This document shows positions 49,968 through 60,254 of a stretch of DNA of 64,000 bases, one piece after another. Within the stretch, counting starts at the first letter, position 1; each line of letters opens with the position of its first letter. The stretch comes from Nocardia rosealba (GTDB lineage: Bacteria; Actinomycetota; Actinomycetes; Mycobacteriales; Mycobacteriaceae). The stretch spans positions 818,505-882,504 of the forward strand of contig NZ_JAIWNA010000001.1 in the NCBI RefSeq assembly GCF_020216065.1. The letters are read 5' to 3'. Under the pieces are notes generated by a model. The model made no database searches. It was not told the DNA's origin and saw nothing but the letters and a program-made list of their open reading frames with translations. The position numbers were made by a program, and so were the translations under genes.

Positions 49968-52900
49968 TTACGCGGTCGGCTCGAAGGCCTCGGCGATGAT
50001 CTCGGCCTGCTCCACGGCGTGGACCTTGGAGGAACCCGAGGACGGGGCCGACATGGCGCGCCGCGAGATGCGGCGCAGTTTGCCCAGGCGGTCGGGGAGG
50101 ACCTCGGGGAGGTTGAGGCCGAAGAAGGGCCAGGCGCCCTGGTTGGCCGGTTCCTCCTGGACCCAGGCGATGTCGGTCGCGTTGGGGTACTTGGCCAGGG
50201 CCTCGTTGAGGCGGTACGTCGGGATCGGGTAGAGCTGCTCGATCCGGACGATGGCCACGTCTTCGCGCTTGTGCTTGGCCTTCTCCGCGGCGAGCTCGTA
50301 GTAGAGCTTGCCCGAGGTCAGCAGGATGCGCTTGACCTTGCCGGTGTCGCCGACGCCCGATTCGTAGGTTGGCTCGTCGAACACCGAACGGAACTTCGAC
50401 TCGGTGAAGTCCTTGATGTCGGACACCACGGCCTTGTTGCGCAGCATCGACTTCGGGGTGAAGACGATCAGCGGACGGCGGATGCCGTCGAGGGCGTGGC
50501 GGCGCAGCAGGTGGAAGTAGTTCGCCGGGGTGGACGGCACCGCGACGGTCATCGAACCCTCGGCGCACAGCTGCAGGAACCGCTCGATACGGCCCGAGGT
50601 GTGGTCGGGACCCTGACCCTCGTGGCCGTGCGGCAGCAGCAGCACCACATCGGAGAGCTGACCCCACTTGGCCTCACCGGAGGAGATGAACTCGTCGATG
50701 ATCGACTGCGCGCCGTTGACGAAGTCACCGAACTGCGCCTCCCACAACACCAGTGCGTTGGGGTTGCCCAGCGAGTAGCCGTATTCGAAACCGACAGCGG
50801 CGAATTCGCTCAGCGCCGAGTCGTGCACCGCGAACCAGCCCGGGTTCTCCGAACCGATGTTGTGCAGCGGGGTGTACTCCTGCGCGTTGATCCGGTCGAT
50901 GATGACCGAGTGGCGCTGGGTGAACGTGCCACGACGCGAGTCCTGACCGGTCAGGCGCACATCGTGACCCTGGTCGATCAGCGAACCGAACGCGAGCAAC
51001 TCGGCGAAGGCCCAGTCGACCTTGCCCTCGTAGGCCATCTCACGCCGCTTCTCCAGCACCGGCTTCACGCGCGGATGCACGTTGAAACCGTCGGGAGTGT
51101 TGAGGAACGCGTCGCCGATGCGCTGCAGCACCGACTTGTCGACCGCGGTCTGCACGGTCGCGGGCACCTTCTGGTCGTCCTCGACGGACTCCGACGGCTC
51201 CGGAACGTATTTCTCCAGCTCGCGGACCTCGTTGAACACGCGCTCGAGCTGACCCTGGTAGTCGCGCAGCGCGTCCTCGGCCTCCTTCATGGAGATGTCG
51301 CCACGGCCGATCAGCGATTCGGTGTAGGCCTTGCGGACCGAACGCTTGGTGTCGATGACGTCGTACATCTCCGGCTGGGTCATCGAGGGGTCGTCGCCCT
51401 CGTTGTGCCCGCGGCGGCGGTAGCAGACGAGGTCGATGACGACGTCCTTGCGGAACTTCTGCCGGAAATCGACCGCCAGGCGCGCGACCCAGTCGCAGGC
51501 CTCGGGGTCGTCACCGTTGACGTGGAAGATCGGCGCGCCGATGAACTTCGCGATGTCGGTGGAGTATTCGGTGGAGCGGCTGTTCTCCGGCGCGGTGGTG
51601 AAGCCGATCTGGTTGTTCACCACGATGTGGATGGTGCCGCCCACGCGGTAACCGCGCAGACCCGACAGGTTCAGCGTCTCGGCGACCACGCCCTGACCGG
51701 CGAACGCGGCGTCACCGTGCAGCATCAGCGGCATCACCGAGAAGCCTTCGGGGCCGTCGCCCTTGTTCAGCAGGTCCTGCTTGGCGCGCACGAGGCCCTC
51801 GAGCACGGGGTCGACCGCCTCCAGGTGCGAGGGGTTCGCGGTGAGCGACACCTCGATCTCGTTCTCGCCGAACATCTGCAGGTACTGGCCGTGCGCACCG
51901 AGGTGGTACTTCACGTCGCCCGAGCCGTGGGTGGCGGCCGGGTTCATGTTGCCCTCGAACTCGGTGAAGATCTTCGAGTACGGCTTGCCGACGATGTTGG
52001 CCAGCACGTTGAGGCGACCGCGGTGCGGCATACCGATGACGACCTCGTCGAGCCCGTGCTCGGCGCACTGGTCGATGGTGGCGTCCATCATCGGGATCAC
52101 GGCTTCGGCGCCCTCGAGCGAGAACCGCTTCTGACCGACGTACTTGGTCTGCAGGAAGGTCTCGAACGCCTCGGCGGCGTTGAGCCGGTTCAGGATGTAC
52201 TTCTGCTGGGCGACCGTCGGCTTGACGTGCTTCTGCTCGACCCGGTCCTGGATCCACTTGAGCTGGTCGGTCTCGAGGATGTGGGTGTACTCCACACCGA
52301 CGTGGCGGCAGTACGCGTCGCGCAGGATCGACAGCACGTCGCGCAGCTTCATCCGCTCCTGGCCGTGGAAACCGCCCACGTCGAAGGTGCGGTCCAGGTC
52401 CCACAGGGTGAGGCCGTGCGAGGTGACGTCGAGGTCGGGGTGGCTGCGGAACTTGTCCTTGACCAGGCGCAGCGGGTCGGTGTCGGCCATCAGGTGACCG
52501 CGGTTGCGGTAGGCCGCGATCAGCTCGAGTACGCGAGCGCTCTTGTCGACGCCGCGCTCGCTGATGTCCTTGCGCCACCGGATCGGCTCGTACGGCACGC
52601 CGAGGCCGTGGAAGATCTCGTCGTAGAACTCGTCGGAGATCAGCAGGTTGTGGATGGTGCGCAGGAAGTCGCCGGACTCGGCGCCCTGGATGATGCGGTG
52701 ATCGTAGGTGGAGGTCAGCGTCATCAGCTTGCCGACGCCGATCTCGGCCAGGCGCTCGTCGCTCATGCCCTGGAACTCGGCGGGGTACTCCATGGCGCCG
52801 GCACCGATGATCGCGCCCTGGCCCGGCATGAGGCGCGGTACCGAGTGGACGGTGCCGATGGTGCCGGGGTTGGTCAGCGAGATGGTGACACCGGAGAAGT

Positions 52901-53714
52901 CCTCGGCGCCGAGCTTCCCTTCACGGGCGCGGCGGACGATGTCCTCGTAGGCGGCGTGGAACTGGCCGAAGCTCATCTCCTCGGTGCCCTTGATGGCGGC
53001 GACGACCAGCGTGCGGTTGCCGTCCTTGCCCACGAGGTCGATGGCCAGGCCGAGGTTGGTGTGGGCGGGGGTGACCGCGTTCGGCTTGCCGTCGATCTCG
53101 GCGAAGTGCCGGTTCAGGTTCGGGAACGACTTCACGGCCTGCACGATCGCGTAACCGAGCAGGTGGGTGAAGGAGATCTTGCCGCCGCGGGTGCGCGCCA
53201 GGTGGTTGTTGATCACGAGGCGGTTGTCGATCATCAGCTTGGCCGGGATCGCGCGCACCGACGTGGCGGTGGGGATGGTCAGCGAGGCCGACATGTTCTT
53301 GGCGATGGCCGCGGCGGGACCGCGCAGCACCTTGGACTCGTCGGTGCCCGTGCTCGTCTTGGCGGGCGCGGTGGCCGGGGCGTTCGACACCGGGGCAGGC
53401 GTGGTCTGCGGTGCGCGCACGTCCTCCCGCTTCGGAGCCGGGGCGGGTGCCGGAGCCGGCGCGGGTGCCGGCTTGGGCGCCGTCGCGACGGCGGTCTTGG
53501 GGTCCTGCGGTGCGGCCTTCGGAGCCTGCTGCGGCGCCGCTTGCGCGGTGGCGGCGGGAGCCTGCTCGTTAGCGGAGTCGGTGGCCTCGGGGGTGTAGTC
53601 GGCGAGGAACTCGTGCCAACTCGCGTCGACCGAGGACGGGTCCTGTTTGAACTTCTGATACATCTCGTCGACTAGCCACTGGTTCTGTCCGAACTGGGAA
53701 GTTGAGCTGCTCAC
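49968..53714 (-). CDS. kgd: Multifunctional 2-oxoglutarate metabolism enzyme Kgd
   Basis: 1248 residues from the GTG at 53714 (an ATG at 53732 is also possible). N-terminal [15 protein letters not shown] domain, an Ala/Pro-rich flexible linker (about 50-110), an acyltransferase (E2-like) domain with the catalytic TYDHRIIQG (about 360), then the thiamine-diphosphate E1 domain with [12 protein letters not shown] and [12 protein letters not shown]. Decarboxylates 2-oxoglutarate and works in the oxoglutarate dehydrogenase complex or as a carboligase; in mycobacteria it is regulated by GarA. Equivalent to Rv1248c. Confidence 0.97.
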   Translation of the reverse strand: MSSSTSQFGQNQWLVDEMYQKFKQDPSSVDASWHEFLADYTPEATDSANEQAPAATAQAAPQQAPKAAPQDPKTAVATAPKPAPAPAPAPAPAPKREDVRAPQTTPAPVSNAPATAPAKTSTGTDESKVLRGPAAAIAKNMSASLTIPTATSVRAIPAKLMIDNRLVINNHLARTRGGKISFTHLLGYAIVQAVKSFPNLNRHFAEIDGKPNAVTPAHTNLGLAIDLVGKDGNRTLVVAAIKGTEEMSFGQFHAAYEDIVRRAREGKLGAEDFSGVTISLTNPGTIGTVHSVPRLMPGQGAIIGAGAMEYPAEFQGMSDERLAEIGVGKLMTLTSTYDHRIIQGAESGDFLRTIHNLLISDEFYDEIFHGLGVPYEPIRWRKDISERGVDKSARVLELIAAYRNRGHLMADTDPLRLVKDKFRSHPDLDVTSHGLTLWDLDRTFDVGGFHGQERMKLRDVLSILRDAYCRHVGVEYTHILETDQLKWIQDRVEQKHVKPTVAQQKYILNRLNAAEAFETFLQTKYVGQKRFSLEGAEAVIPMMDATIDQCAEHGLDEVVIGMPHRGRLNVLANIVGKPYSKIFTEFEGNMNPAATHGSGDVKYHLGAHGQYLQMFGENEIEVSLTANPSHLEAVDPVLEGLVRAKQDLLNKGDGPEGFSVMPLMLHGDAAFAGQGVVAETLNLSGLRGYRVGGTIHIVVNNQIGFTTAPENSRSTEYSTDIAKFIGAPIFHVNGDDPEACDWVARLAVDFRQKFRKDVVIDLVCYRRRGHNEGDDPSMTQPEMYDVIDTKRSVRKAYTESLIGRGDISMKEAEDALRDYQGQLERVFNEVRELEKYVPEPSESVEDDQKVPATVQTAVDKSVLQRIGDAFLNTPDGFNVHPRVKPVLEKRREMAYEGKVDWAFAELLAFGSLIDQGHDVRLTGQDSRRGTFTQRHSVIIDRINAQEYTPLHNIGSENPGWFAVHDSALSEFAAVGFEYGYSLGNPNALVLWEAQFGDFVNGAQSIIDEFISSGEAKWGQLSDVVLLLPHGHEGQGPDHTSGRIERFLQLCAEGSMTVAVPSTPANYFHLLRRHALDGIRRPLIVFTPKSMLRNKAVVSDIKDFTESKFRSVFDEPTYESGVGDTGKVKRILLTSGKLYYELAAEKAKHKREDVAIVRIEQLYPIPTYRLNEALAKYPNATDIAWVQEEPANQGAWPFFGLNLPEVLPDRLGKLRRISRRAMSAPSSGSSKVHAVEQAEIIAEAFEPTA

Positions 53715-53837
53715 AGCTGGTGTTCGCCTCATTTCGTTCTTCGCGCTGCGACGTTTGTGACGTGCCCGGCAGGGGTATCAGCGGATGGCTGCCGATGCGC
53801 CCTCACCGAGCATATGCCCCGTGGCATGTCGGCGTAG

Positions 53838-56800
53838 CTAGTGGCCCGAGACTATTCGCTCCGCGTGCAGTCCCGCCGACCAGAGTCGCGCGTAACTCCC
53901 GCCTCGGGCGAGCAGTTCCCGGTGGCTACCGAATTCGACGATACGTCCTTGCTCGACCACGCCGACGAGGTCGGCGCGGGCCGCGGTGGCCAGCCGGTGG
54001 GCGACCACGACGGTCGTGCGGCCCCGGGCCAGCGAACGGCTCGCTACCAGCACCGATGCCTCGGTCTCCGGGTCGAGGGTCGAGGTCGCCTCGTCGAGAA
54101 GCAGCAGGTCGGGGTCGACGAGGTCGGCGCGGGCGAGGGCGACGAGCTGACGTTGTCCGGCGGATAACCCACGCCCTCTTTCACCGACCGGTTGGTTCAT
54201 TTTTCGGGGTAATCCGGCGATCATTTCGGCCGCACCGACGTTGCTCGCCGCCTGTGCGATGTCCACCGATGTGGCGAAAGGTTGTCCGAATGCAATGTTG
54301 CTGGCGACATCACCGCTGAACAAGTGAGATTCCTGGGGCACAATTCCCAGCCGCGAGCGGTACTCGGTGAGCACAAATTTACGTAAATCGACGCCGTCGA
54401 CCCGAATCTCGCCTGCCGACGGCTCGCCGGGCAGATCGTAGAGCCGGGCGAGCAGTTTCACGATCGTCGATTTGCCCGCGCCGGTCGGGCCGACGAGCGC
54501 AAGGGTGCGCCCGGCCGGGAGGGTGAAGGACACGCCGTCCAGCGCCGGGAAGTTCGCTCCCGGATAGCGGAAGTGGACATCGTCGAAGACGACCTCACCG
54601 CGCAACCGCTCGATGTGCACCGCATCGGGTGGGTCGGCCGCGATCGATGACTGGGTGCGCAACAGATCACCGATGCGGCGCAGCCCGACCCGGGCCTGCT
54701 GGTAGCCGTCGAACACCTGCGACAGTTCCTGGATCGGGCTGAACAGCAGGCCGAGGTAGAGGACGAAGGCGACGAGCGTGCCGGTGGTCGTGCGTCCGTC
54801 GGCCACCGCGTTGGCGCCGAGATAGACGACGACGGCCAGGGCGAGGTCGGCCCAGGCCAGGCCGAAGGAGAAGTAGCAGGCGATCGCGCGCTGGGCGCGG
54901 ATGCGTGCCTCGCGGTAGCGATGGGAGTACTCGGCGAAGCGGCGCGCGGCCACCGGTTCGTTGCGGGCGGCCTGCACGGCGCGCAGGCCCGCGATGTTCT
55001 CCTGGAAGTCGGCGTTCACGGCGGAGACCCGCTCGCGCGAGACGGTGTAGGCCGCGGTCGAGACGCGCCGGAACAGCAGGGTCGCGATGAGCATCGGCGG
55101 CACGGTGGCGAGCACGACCAGAGCAAGCCCCGCATCGATGACGACCAGGCCGACAGCCACGCCGACCAGGGTGATGACCGCGACCAGGCCGGTGGCTACA
55201 CCGGTCTGCAGGAAGGTCGACAGGGCGTCGACATCGGTGGTCATCCGCGTCATGATCCGGCCGGACAGTTCGCGCTCGTAGAAGTCGAGGCCGAGCCGCT
55301 GTAACTGGGCGTAGCTGCGCACCCGCAGGCCGAACAGCACCCGTTCGCCGGTGCGTGCCGTGAGCACCGTGACGGCAGCGCCGACGATCAGGCTCGCCAG
55401 CACCAGCCCGATCCCGATCACCGCCGACAGCGCGAGCGCCGAGTTCTGCCCGCCGGTGACGCCGGTGTCGATGGCGTAGCGGACCAGCGGCGGGAAGGCG
55501 ATGCCGATCATGGCGTCGGCGATCAGCAGCAGTACGACCAGCCCGACCAGCTTGCGGACCGGTCGAAGCAGGACGCGCAGACCGAAGTCGGGTTGGGGGG
55601 CGCGCAGGTCGCCGGGCAGGTCGGGTTGTTCGATGGCCGGTGGTAGCGCGTCGACGGCCGCGCGCAGTTCCGGGGTTTCGCTGAGGTCGGCGGCCGCCAT
55701 CGAACGCGGCCGATCACCGACGACGGGCCGCTTGTCGACGCGCACGGTCGGCACGACCGAGCCGGTGGGTGCGGGCAGCCGGATGACCCGATCGGCCTGG
55801 GCCAGGGTCGACTCGCGGTGGGCCAGGATCAGCGTGGTGCGCCCGCCCGGGTCGGGCAGCCGCCGGAAGATCTCCGCCTCGGTCACGGCATCGACGGCGG
55901 AGGTGGCGTCGTCGAGGACGAGTACGCGCGGCCGGGTGAGCAGTGCGCGGGCCAGCGCGATCCGTTGCCGTTGCCCGCCCGAGAGGGTGAGCCCGCGTTC
56001 GCCGATGACGGTGTCGTACCCGTCGGGCAAATCGGCGATGAACTCGTCGGCGACGGCCGCGGTGGCCGCCGCCCGGATCTCGGCGTCGGTGGCCTCCGGG
56101 CGGCCGAGGGCGATATTGGCCGCGATGGTGTCGGAGAACAGGAACGGGTCGTCGAACACCACGCCGAGCGCGCCGCGCAGATCCTCGGCGCGTAGGTCGG
56201 CCAGGTTCACCCGGGTGCCGTCGGTGCCGACGAGGCTGATGGTGCCCGCGTCGGGCGCGTAGAAGCGAGGCAGCAGCAGCGACAGCGTCGACTTGCCCGA
56301 CCCGGCCGGGCCGATGATCGCGACCGTTTCACCGGGCCGGATGGTGAGGTCGAGTTCCGAGAGCACCGGCTCGTCCGGGGTGAAACCGAAACCGACACCC
56401 TCGAATTCGATGCCGAGCGGGCCGGCGGGCAGGTCGGCGGGCTTGTCGGGGTCGACGAGCACCGGCGCCGCGTCGATCACCTGGAACACCCGGTCGGCGG
56501 CGGACTTGGTGAGCTGGCTCATGATGACCACCGAGGTGATCGTGCGCGCCGAGGATGTCATCGTGGCCAGGTAGGCGGTGAAGGCGAGGAAGGTGCCGAT
56601 GCCGATCGCGCCGCGCGAGGCGAGCAACCCGCCGACGATGATGACGGCGACCAGCCCGGCCTGTGGCAGCGCCGACACGACCGGTGCGAAGCGGGCGTTG
56701 ATCCGCGCGGCGCGCAGGCGTTCGGCGTAGAGGGCGCGGCCGTGGTCCTCGAGCTGGTCGACCATCCTGGCCTCCTGCCCGAAGCCCTTCACCACGCGCA

Positions 56801-57464
56801 CGCCGGTGACCGTCTGCTCGACGTGTTCGGCCAGCTCGGCGGCCCGCTGCTGCGCCGACCAGGTAGCCGCGTAGAGCCGGGGCCGCATCCGCAGCACCAC
56901 CACCGCCATCACCGGCGCGACGAGCAGCGCGGCGAGCGCCAGCGGCGGGCTCAGCCACACCATCACCACCGCCGAGGCGACGAACTGCAGTACCGCGAGG
57001 CCCGACCACGGCACCATCGCCAGCAAGCCCTGCACCAGTTGCAGGTCGGTGATGGAACGCGACACCACCTGGCCGGTGCGGAGGGCATCTTGTCCCGCGC
57101 CGTCGAGGCGCTGCAACGCCGCGAGCAACGAAACCCGCAGGCTGTGTTGCACTTCCAGCGACAGTTGACCAGCCCACAGCCGGCGGGCGAAGGTCACCGC
57201 GAACCGGCAGACCGCGAGTACCGCGAGCAGGGCGGCGGCACTGCCGATGACCGAGGTGTCGCCCGCTTCGGCGGCGTCCACGGCCCGCTTGGTGGCCAGC
57301 GGCGCCGCGATCGAGACGGCCGCGCCCGCCAGCACCGCCGCCGCGATGACGGCGAGCAGGCGCGGATGCCGCAGGCACAGCCGCCACAGCCTGCGGATCC
57401 AGCCGGGCCGGTCAGCGCGCCGCGTCATCACAGCGGGCCGTGTCATCGCAGCGGGCTCGGACAC
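53838..57464 (-). CDS. Fused double ABC exporter
   Basis: 1208 residues holding two complete half-transporters (six-helix domain plus ATPase). ATPase 1: Walker A GPAGSGKST, signature LSGGQ, Walker B VLVLDDATS; the catalytic Glu after Walker B is replaced by Asp. ATPase 2: GPTGAGKST, LSAGQ, LLLLDEATS, with the Glu intact. This asymmetry is typical of heterodimeric exporters with one degenerate site, here fused in one chain, as in Rv0194-like drug exporters. GTG start at 57464 overlaps the upstream permease stop (TAGTG). Confidence 0.92.
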   Translation of the reverse strand: MSEPAAMTRPAVMTRRADRPGWIRRLWRLCLRHPRLLAVIAAAVLAGAAVSIAAPLATKRAVDAAEAGDTSVIGSAAALLAVLAVCRFAVTFARRLWAGQLSLEVQHSLRVSLLAALQRLDGAGQDALRTGQVVSRSITDLQLVQGLLAMVPWSGLAVLQFVASAVVMVWLSPPLALAALLVAPVMAVVVLRMRPRLYAATWSAQQRAAELAEHVEQTVTGVRVVKGFGQEARMVDQLEDHGRALYAERLRAARINARFAPVVSALPQAGLVAVIIVGGLLASRGAIGIGTFLAFTAYLATMTSSARTITSVVIMSQLTKSAADRVFQVIDAAPVLVDPDKPADLPAGPLGIEFEGVGFGFTPDEPVLSELDLTIRPGETVAIIGPAGSGKSTLSLLLPRFYAPDAGTISLVGTDGTRVNLADLRAEDLRGALGVVFDDPFLFSDTIAANIALGRPEATDAEIRAAATAAVADEFIADLPDGYDTVIGERGLTLSGGQRQRIALARALLTRPRVLVLDDATSAVDAVTEAEIFRRLPDPGGRTTLILAHRESTLAQADRVIRLPAPTGSVVPTVRVDKRPVVGDRPRSMAAADLSETPELRAAVDALPPAIEQPDLPGDLRAPQPDFGLRVLLRPVRKLVGLVVLLLIADAMIGIAFPPLVRYAIDTGVTGGQNSALALSAVIGIGLVLASLIVGAAVTVLTARTGERVLFGLRVRSYAQLQRLGLDFYERELSGRIMTRMTTDVDALSTFLQTGVATGLVAVITLVGVAVGLVVIDAGLALVVLATVPPMLIATLLFRRVSTAAYTVSRERVSAVNADFQENIAGLRAVQAARNEPVAARRFAEYSHRYREARIRAQRAIACYFSFGLAWADLALAVVVYLGANAVADGRTTTGTLVAFVLYLGLLFSPIQELSQVFDGYQQARVGLRRIGDLLRTQSSIAADPPDAVHIERLRGEVVFDDVHFRYPGANFPALDGVSFTLPAGRTLALVGPTGAGKSTIVKLLARLYDLPGEPSAGEIRVDGVDLRKFVLTEYRSRLGIVPQESHLFSGDVASNIAFGQPFATSVDIAQAASNVGAAEMIAGLPRKMNQPVGERGRGLSAGQRQLVALARADLVDPDLLLLDEATSTLDPETEASVLVASRSLARGRTTVVVAHRLATAARADLVGVVEQGRIVEFGSHRELLARGGSYARLWSAGLHAERIVSGH

Positions 57465-58246
57465 TACAGGTCGCGGTTGCGCAGGTCCCACCACCCGGCG
57501 GCGCCCACGGCGATGGTCCACAGGAGCAGGACGACGAGCGCGGCCGGGGTCGGCGCGAACACCTCGGCCTCGTCGAAGGAACCGGCGCTCACCCCGGCCA
57601 CGGTCGAGGACACCGGCAGCACGGCGGTGAGACCACCGGCGCCGAAACCCTTGGCCACCAACCAGATCAGCGGCTCGAGCACGAATGCCCAGCCGAGCAC
57701 CAGCCACACCGCCGCACCGGTGGTGCGCAGCAACAGCCCGATGCCCGCGCCGAGCACCGCCCAGCACATCGCGACGAGCAATCCGGCGCCGAGCACTTCC
57801 AGTAACGGCCAGCCGAACTCGAACTTGCCACGGCCCGCGGCGGCGAGCACGAGCATCGCGACCACCTCGGCGAAGACGGCGACCACCAGCGCGATACCGG
57901 CCACCGCGGCGTATTTCGCGATAACCAGCCGGTCGCGATCCGGGGCGAACAGGGCGGTGAGGGCCATGGTCTTGCGCTTGTATTCGCCACCGGTCACACC
58001 GATGCCGAGCAGTGCCGCGGCCACGAACACCGCGACGAGCGCCAGGTACAGGCCGATGGTCGCCGCCCCCGTCACCGGTTGCCCGGTCGGGTCGTAGCGG
58101 CCCGACATCAGCGCGGTGATCAGCGTCGCGACCAGTGCCACCGCGATCGGGCCCGCGAGCAGCAATCGGGTGGGCCGCAGCGTGAACACCTTGCGCGTTT
58201 CGGCGTCGAGACCGGGGAGCAGATCCTCGGGCAGCACAGTGGTCAT
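57464..58246 (-). CDS. ABC-2-type permease-like membrane protein
   Basis: 260 residues with six transmembrane helices: first after a short basic N-terminus (FTLRPTRLLLAGPIAVAL), last near the C-terminus followed by a Trp-rich ending WWDLRNRDL. The GITGGEYKRKT-like motif (here GVTGGEYKRKTMALTALF) is typical of ABC-2 permeases paired with a separate ATPase. That partner is two genes upstream. The ATG at 58246 overlaps the preceding 60-codon frame (ATGA). Confidence 0.85.
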   Translation of the reverse strand: MTTVLPEDLLPGLDAETRKVFTLRPTRLLLAGPIAVALVATLITALMSGRYDPTGQPVTGAATIGLYLALVAVFVAAALLGIGVTGGEYKRKTMALTALFAPDRDRLVIAKYAAVAGIALVVAVFAEVVAMLVLAAAGRGKFEFGWPLLEVLGAGLLVAMCWAVLGAGIGLLLRTTGAAVWLVLGWAFVLEPLIWLVAKGFGAGGLTAVLPVSSTVAGVSAGSFDEAEVFAPTPAALVVLLLWTIAVGAAGWWDLRNRDL

Positions 58247-58425
58247 CGGGTGATCCCCTCCGAAGTCATGGCCGAAATGGATTCGCGCGCCCGCCCCGGT
58301 CGGAGTCCGGAGGCCCGGACATTCCCGCGCAGGCCGGAGCCGCAGGCGGCAGGCCGAGCCGGCGACAACGGGCGACGGCTTCGGCCCGCGGGGCGAACCG
58401 GTCGACCTGCGGCCGACGGCGTCAT
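58243..58425 (-). CDS. 60-codon Arg/Pro-rich reading frame embedded in the ABC operon
   Basis: The ATG at 58425 overlaps the ATPase stop and its own TGA overlaps the permease ATG, both as ATGA. The product is basic and of low complexity (many Arg, Pro, Gly), ending ISAMTSEGITR; no domain is seen. Perfect coupling at both ends argues for translation; composition argues for a filler that only carries ribosomes onward. Protein function unknown. Confidence 0.5.
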   Translation of the reverse strand: MTPSAAGRPVRPAGRSRRPLSPARPAACGSGLRGNVRASGLRPGRARESISAMTSEGITR

Positions 58426-59384
58426 CGGGACACCCCGAACGACGGCGGCGCCGGCGCGAAGGTGGTGTTCGACGGCGTGGGCAGGCGGTGCTGATGCCTG
58501 CGGGGTTTGGTCAGGGAGGCCAGGACCCGGTCGGGGTGGATGGGGTCGGCGACGATGCTGCCGATCCGCACCGAGGCCGCCTCGGCGATCGAACGGATTG
58601 TCGCCTCGTCGGCCTCGGCGACGGCCAGGCGCCCGTCCGGGCGCATCACCGCATCGGTGAAGCCGCGGGTCGCCAGGGCTGTGGCCAGGGCGATCGACGG
58701 GGAGGAGGCGACGACGAGCCGGTCGGGATGGCCGCGCCGCAGCTTGGCGGGAGTGCCCTGCCAGACGACGGCGCCCTCGCTCAGCACCACCAGGTGGTCG
58801 GCCGCCGACACCACGTCGGCCAGGCTACCGGCGCTCACCAGCACCGTGCCGCCCCGCCCGACATGACCGCGCAGCACCTCCTGCAACCAGCCGCGTTCCA
58901 TGCCGTCGGCGTCGGTGAACGGGTCGTCCAGGACGAGCAGCGGGGGATCGGCGAGCAGGGCCGTGGCCAACGCGAGGCGGGTCTGCTGACCCGGATTCAG
59001 CTGGGCTACAACGGTATCGGCGAGAGCGCCGAGACCCGTCGTCTCGAGCACCGCCTCGACCCGCCGCCCACCGACGCCCGCGACCGGGGCGTAGCACGAC
59101 AGCTGATCGCGCACCGTGCGCGCCGGATGCAGACCGCGCGGATGCAGCACCGCGCCGACCGCGGCCGGCCCGTGCCCCACCGTCACCTCCACCCGGCCGG
59201 TGCTCGGCCGCTGCAGCCCGAGCACCATCCGCAGCAGGGTGGTCTTGCCCGCCCCGGTGGGCCCGACCAGCGCGGTGACCGCACCGGACGGCACTGCGAA
59301 GTCGATGCCGTCGACGGCGCTGACCTGGTCGAAGACTTTTCCGACGCCGCGCACCAGCACGGCGTCGCCCCCGGCTTTCCTCAC
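58422..59384 (-). CDS. ABC transporter ATPase with degenerate motifs
   Basis: 320 residues, GTG at 59384 overlapping the previous stop. Walker A GPTGAGKTT is intact. The signature is LNPGQ in place of LSGGQ, Walker B is LLVLDDPFT (Asp for the catalytic Glu), and the switch region reads VLVSAGS without the usual His. It may bind ATP yet turn over slowly, or rely on a different geometry. Partner of the permease two genes downstream. Confidence 0.85.
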   Translation of the reverse strand: MRKAGGDAVLVRGVGKVFDQVSAVDGIDFAVPSGAVTALVGPTGAGKTTLLRMVLGLQRPSTGRVEVTVGHGPAAVGAVLHPRGLHPARTVRDQLSCYAPVAGVGGRRVEAVLETTGLGALADTVVAQLNPGQQTRLALATALLADPPLLVLDDPFTDADGMERGWLQEVLRGHVGRGGTVLVSAGSLADVVSAADHLVVLSEGAVVWQGTPAKLRRGHPDRLVVASSPSIALATALATRGFTDAVMRPDGRLAVAEADEATIRSIAEAASVRIGSIVADPIHPDRVLASLTKPRRHQHRLPTPSNTTFAPAPPSFGVSR

Positions 59385-60100
59385 TGCTTACGGGCCGGGT
59401 CGGTACCGATCGCGGGCAGCGGATCGGCGTCGATCACGTTGTGCAGCGGCGTCGGCCACAGTGCGGGCGCGGGCCCGAAGGCCTTGTGCGCGTTCTCGAT
59501 CGTGGCCTTGCCGAGCGCCCGGTTACCCGCGCCACCGATGGCGGCACCGATACCCGCGGGCAGCACCTTGCCCGCCATCAGCGCGGCCCGCTTGGTGATG
59601 AAGCGCTTGACGAACTGTTGCAGCAGTTTGCTGTTGATCGCGCCCATGCCGGTCGCCTTGCCCGCCAGCGTGTTCGCCCAATTCTTCGACTGGGTGCGCA
59701 GCCCCTTCTGCACGATGGCGATGCCCGCGTCACCGAGGACGACCGCGAGCACCAGCGCGCGCCGTGCCTCCTGATCATGCGGCTCGATGCCCTGGACGGC
59801 GGCCCGGGCCAGCGTGAACAGCGCCGAGGCCTCCATGAAGAACGCCGTCTCCGCGCCGACCGCGCCGAGGGCGGCCACCGTGCCGATGCCGGGCACGGCC
59901 GCGGTCGCGCCGACAGCGGCACCGCTGCCGGTCACCGCGAGCAGGTACTGCTTCTCCAGCCGTTCGGCGATCTGGGCCGGGCTCTCGCCGGGATGACGTT
60001 CCCGCAGGTACTGGACATAGCGCCGCACGGCAGGGGCCTGCAGCTTGGAACCGGTGTCGAGAACATCGACTACGGCCTTCTCGATCGCACTCTTGAACAC
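59381..60100 (-). CDS. EcsC-like membrane-associated protein (Rv1249c position)
   Basis: 239 residues, GTG at 60100 with GAGGAGG upstream. A charged N-terminus, then a Gly/Ala-rich hydrophobic hairpin (about 58-92: GAAVGATAAVPGIGTVAALG) and a second Gly-rich stretch (about 180-198), similar to EcsC-domain proteins. Begins a five-gene overlapping operon (this gene, ATPase, 60-codon frame, permease, double exporter). Function unknown. Confidence 0.72.
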   Translation of the reverse strand: MFKSAIEKAVVDVLDTGSKLQAPAVRRYVQYLRERHPGESPAQIAERLEKQYLLAVTGSGAAVGATAAVPGIGTVAALGAVGAETAFFMEASALFTLARAAVQGIEPHDQEARRALVLAVVLGDAGIAIVQKGLRTQSKNWANTLAGKATGMGAINSKLLQQFVKRFITKRAALMAGKVLPAGIGAAIGGAGNRALGKATIENAHKAFGPAPALWPTPLHNVIDADPLPAIGTDPARKQ

Positions 60101-60242
60101 GGCGTCGTCCTCCTCTTCGACCGACGAGTCGAACTGTAGGGCACCTGAGGTCCCGACAGCCCATCATGCCAACGACTACCGACACCCCTGTGGTTCCGCG
60201 ATGTGGGCACGCTCTCCACTCCCACGACCGGTGCCCGGGTTC

Positions 60243-60248
60243 TACGCT
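60243..60248 (+). promoter_or_regulatory. Leaderless -10 element (TACGCT) of the enoyl-CoA hydratase gene
   Basis: TACGCT ends 6 nt before the ATG at 60255; no ribosome site is present. Confidence 0.45.
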
Positions 60249-60254
60249 GACCGG

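Noticed and set aside
49947-53675. 1242-codon open frame opposite kgd
   Set aside because: Antisense shadow of kgd caused by high third-position GC.
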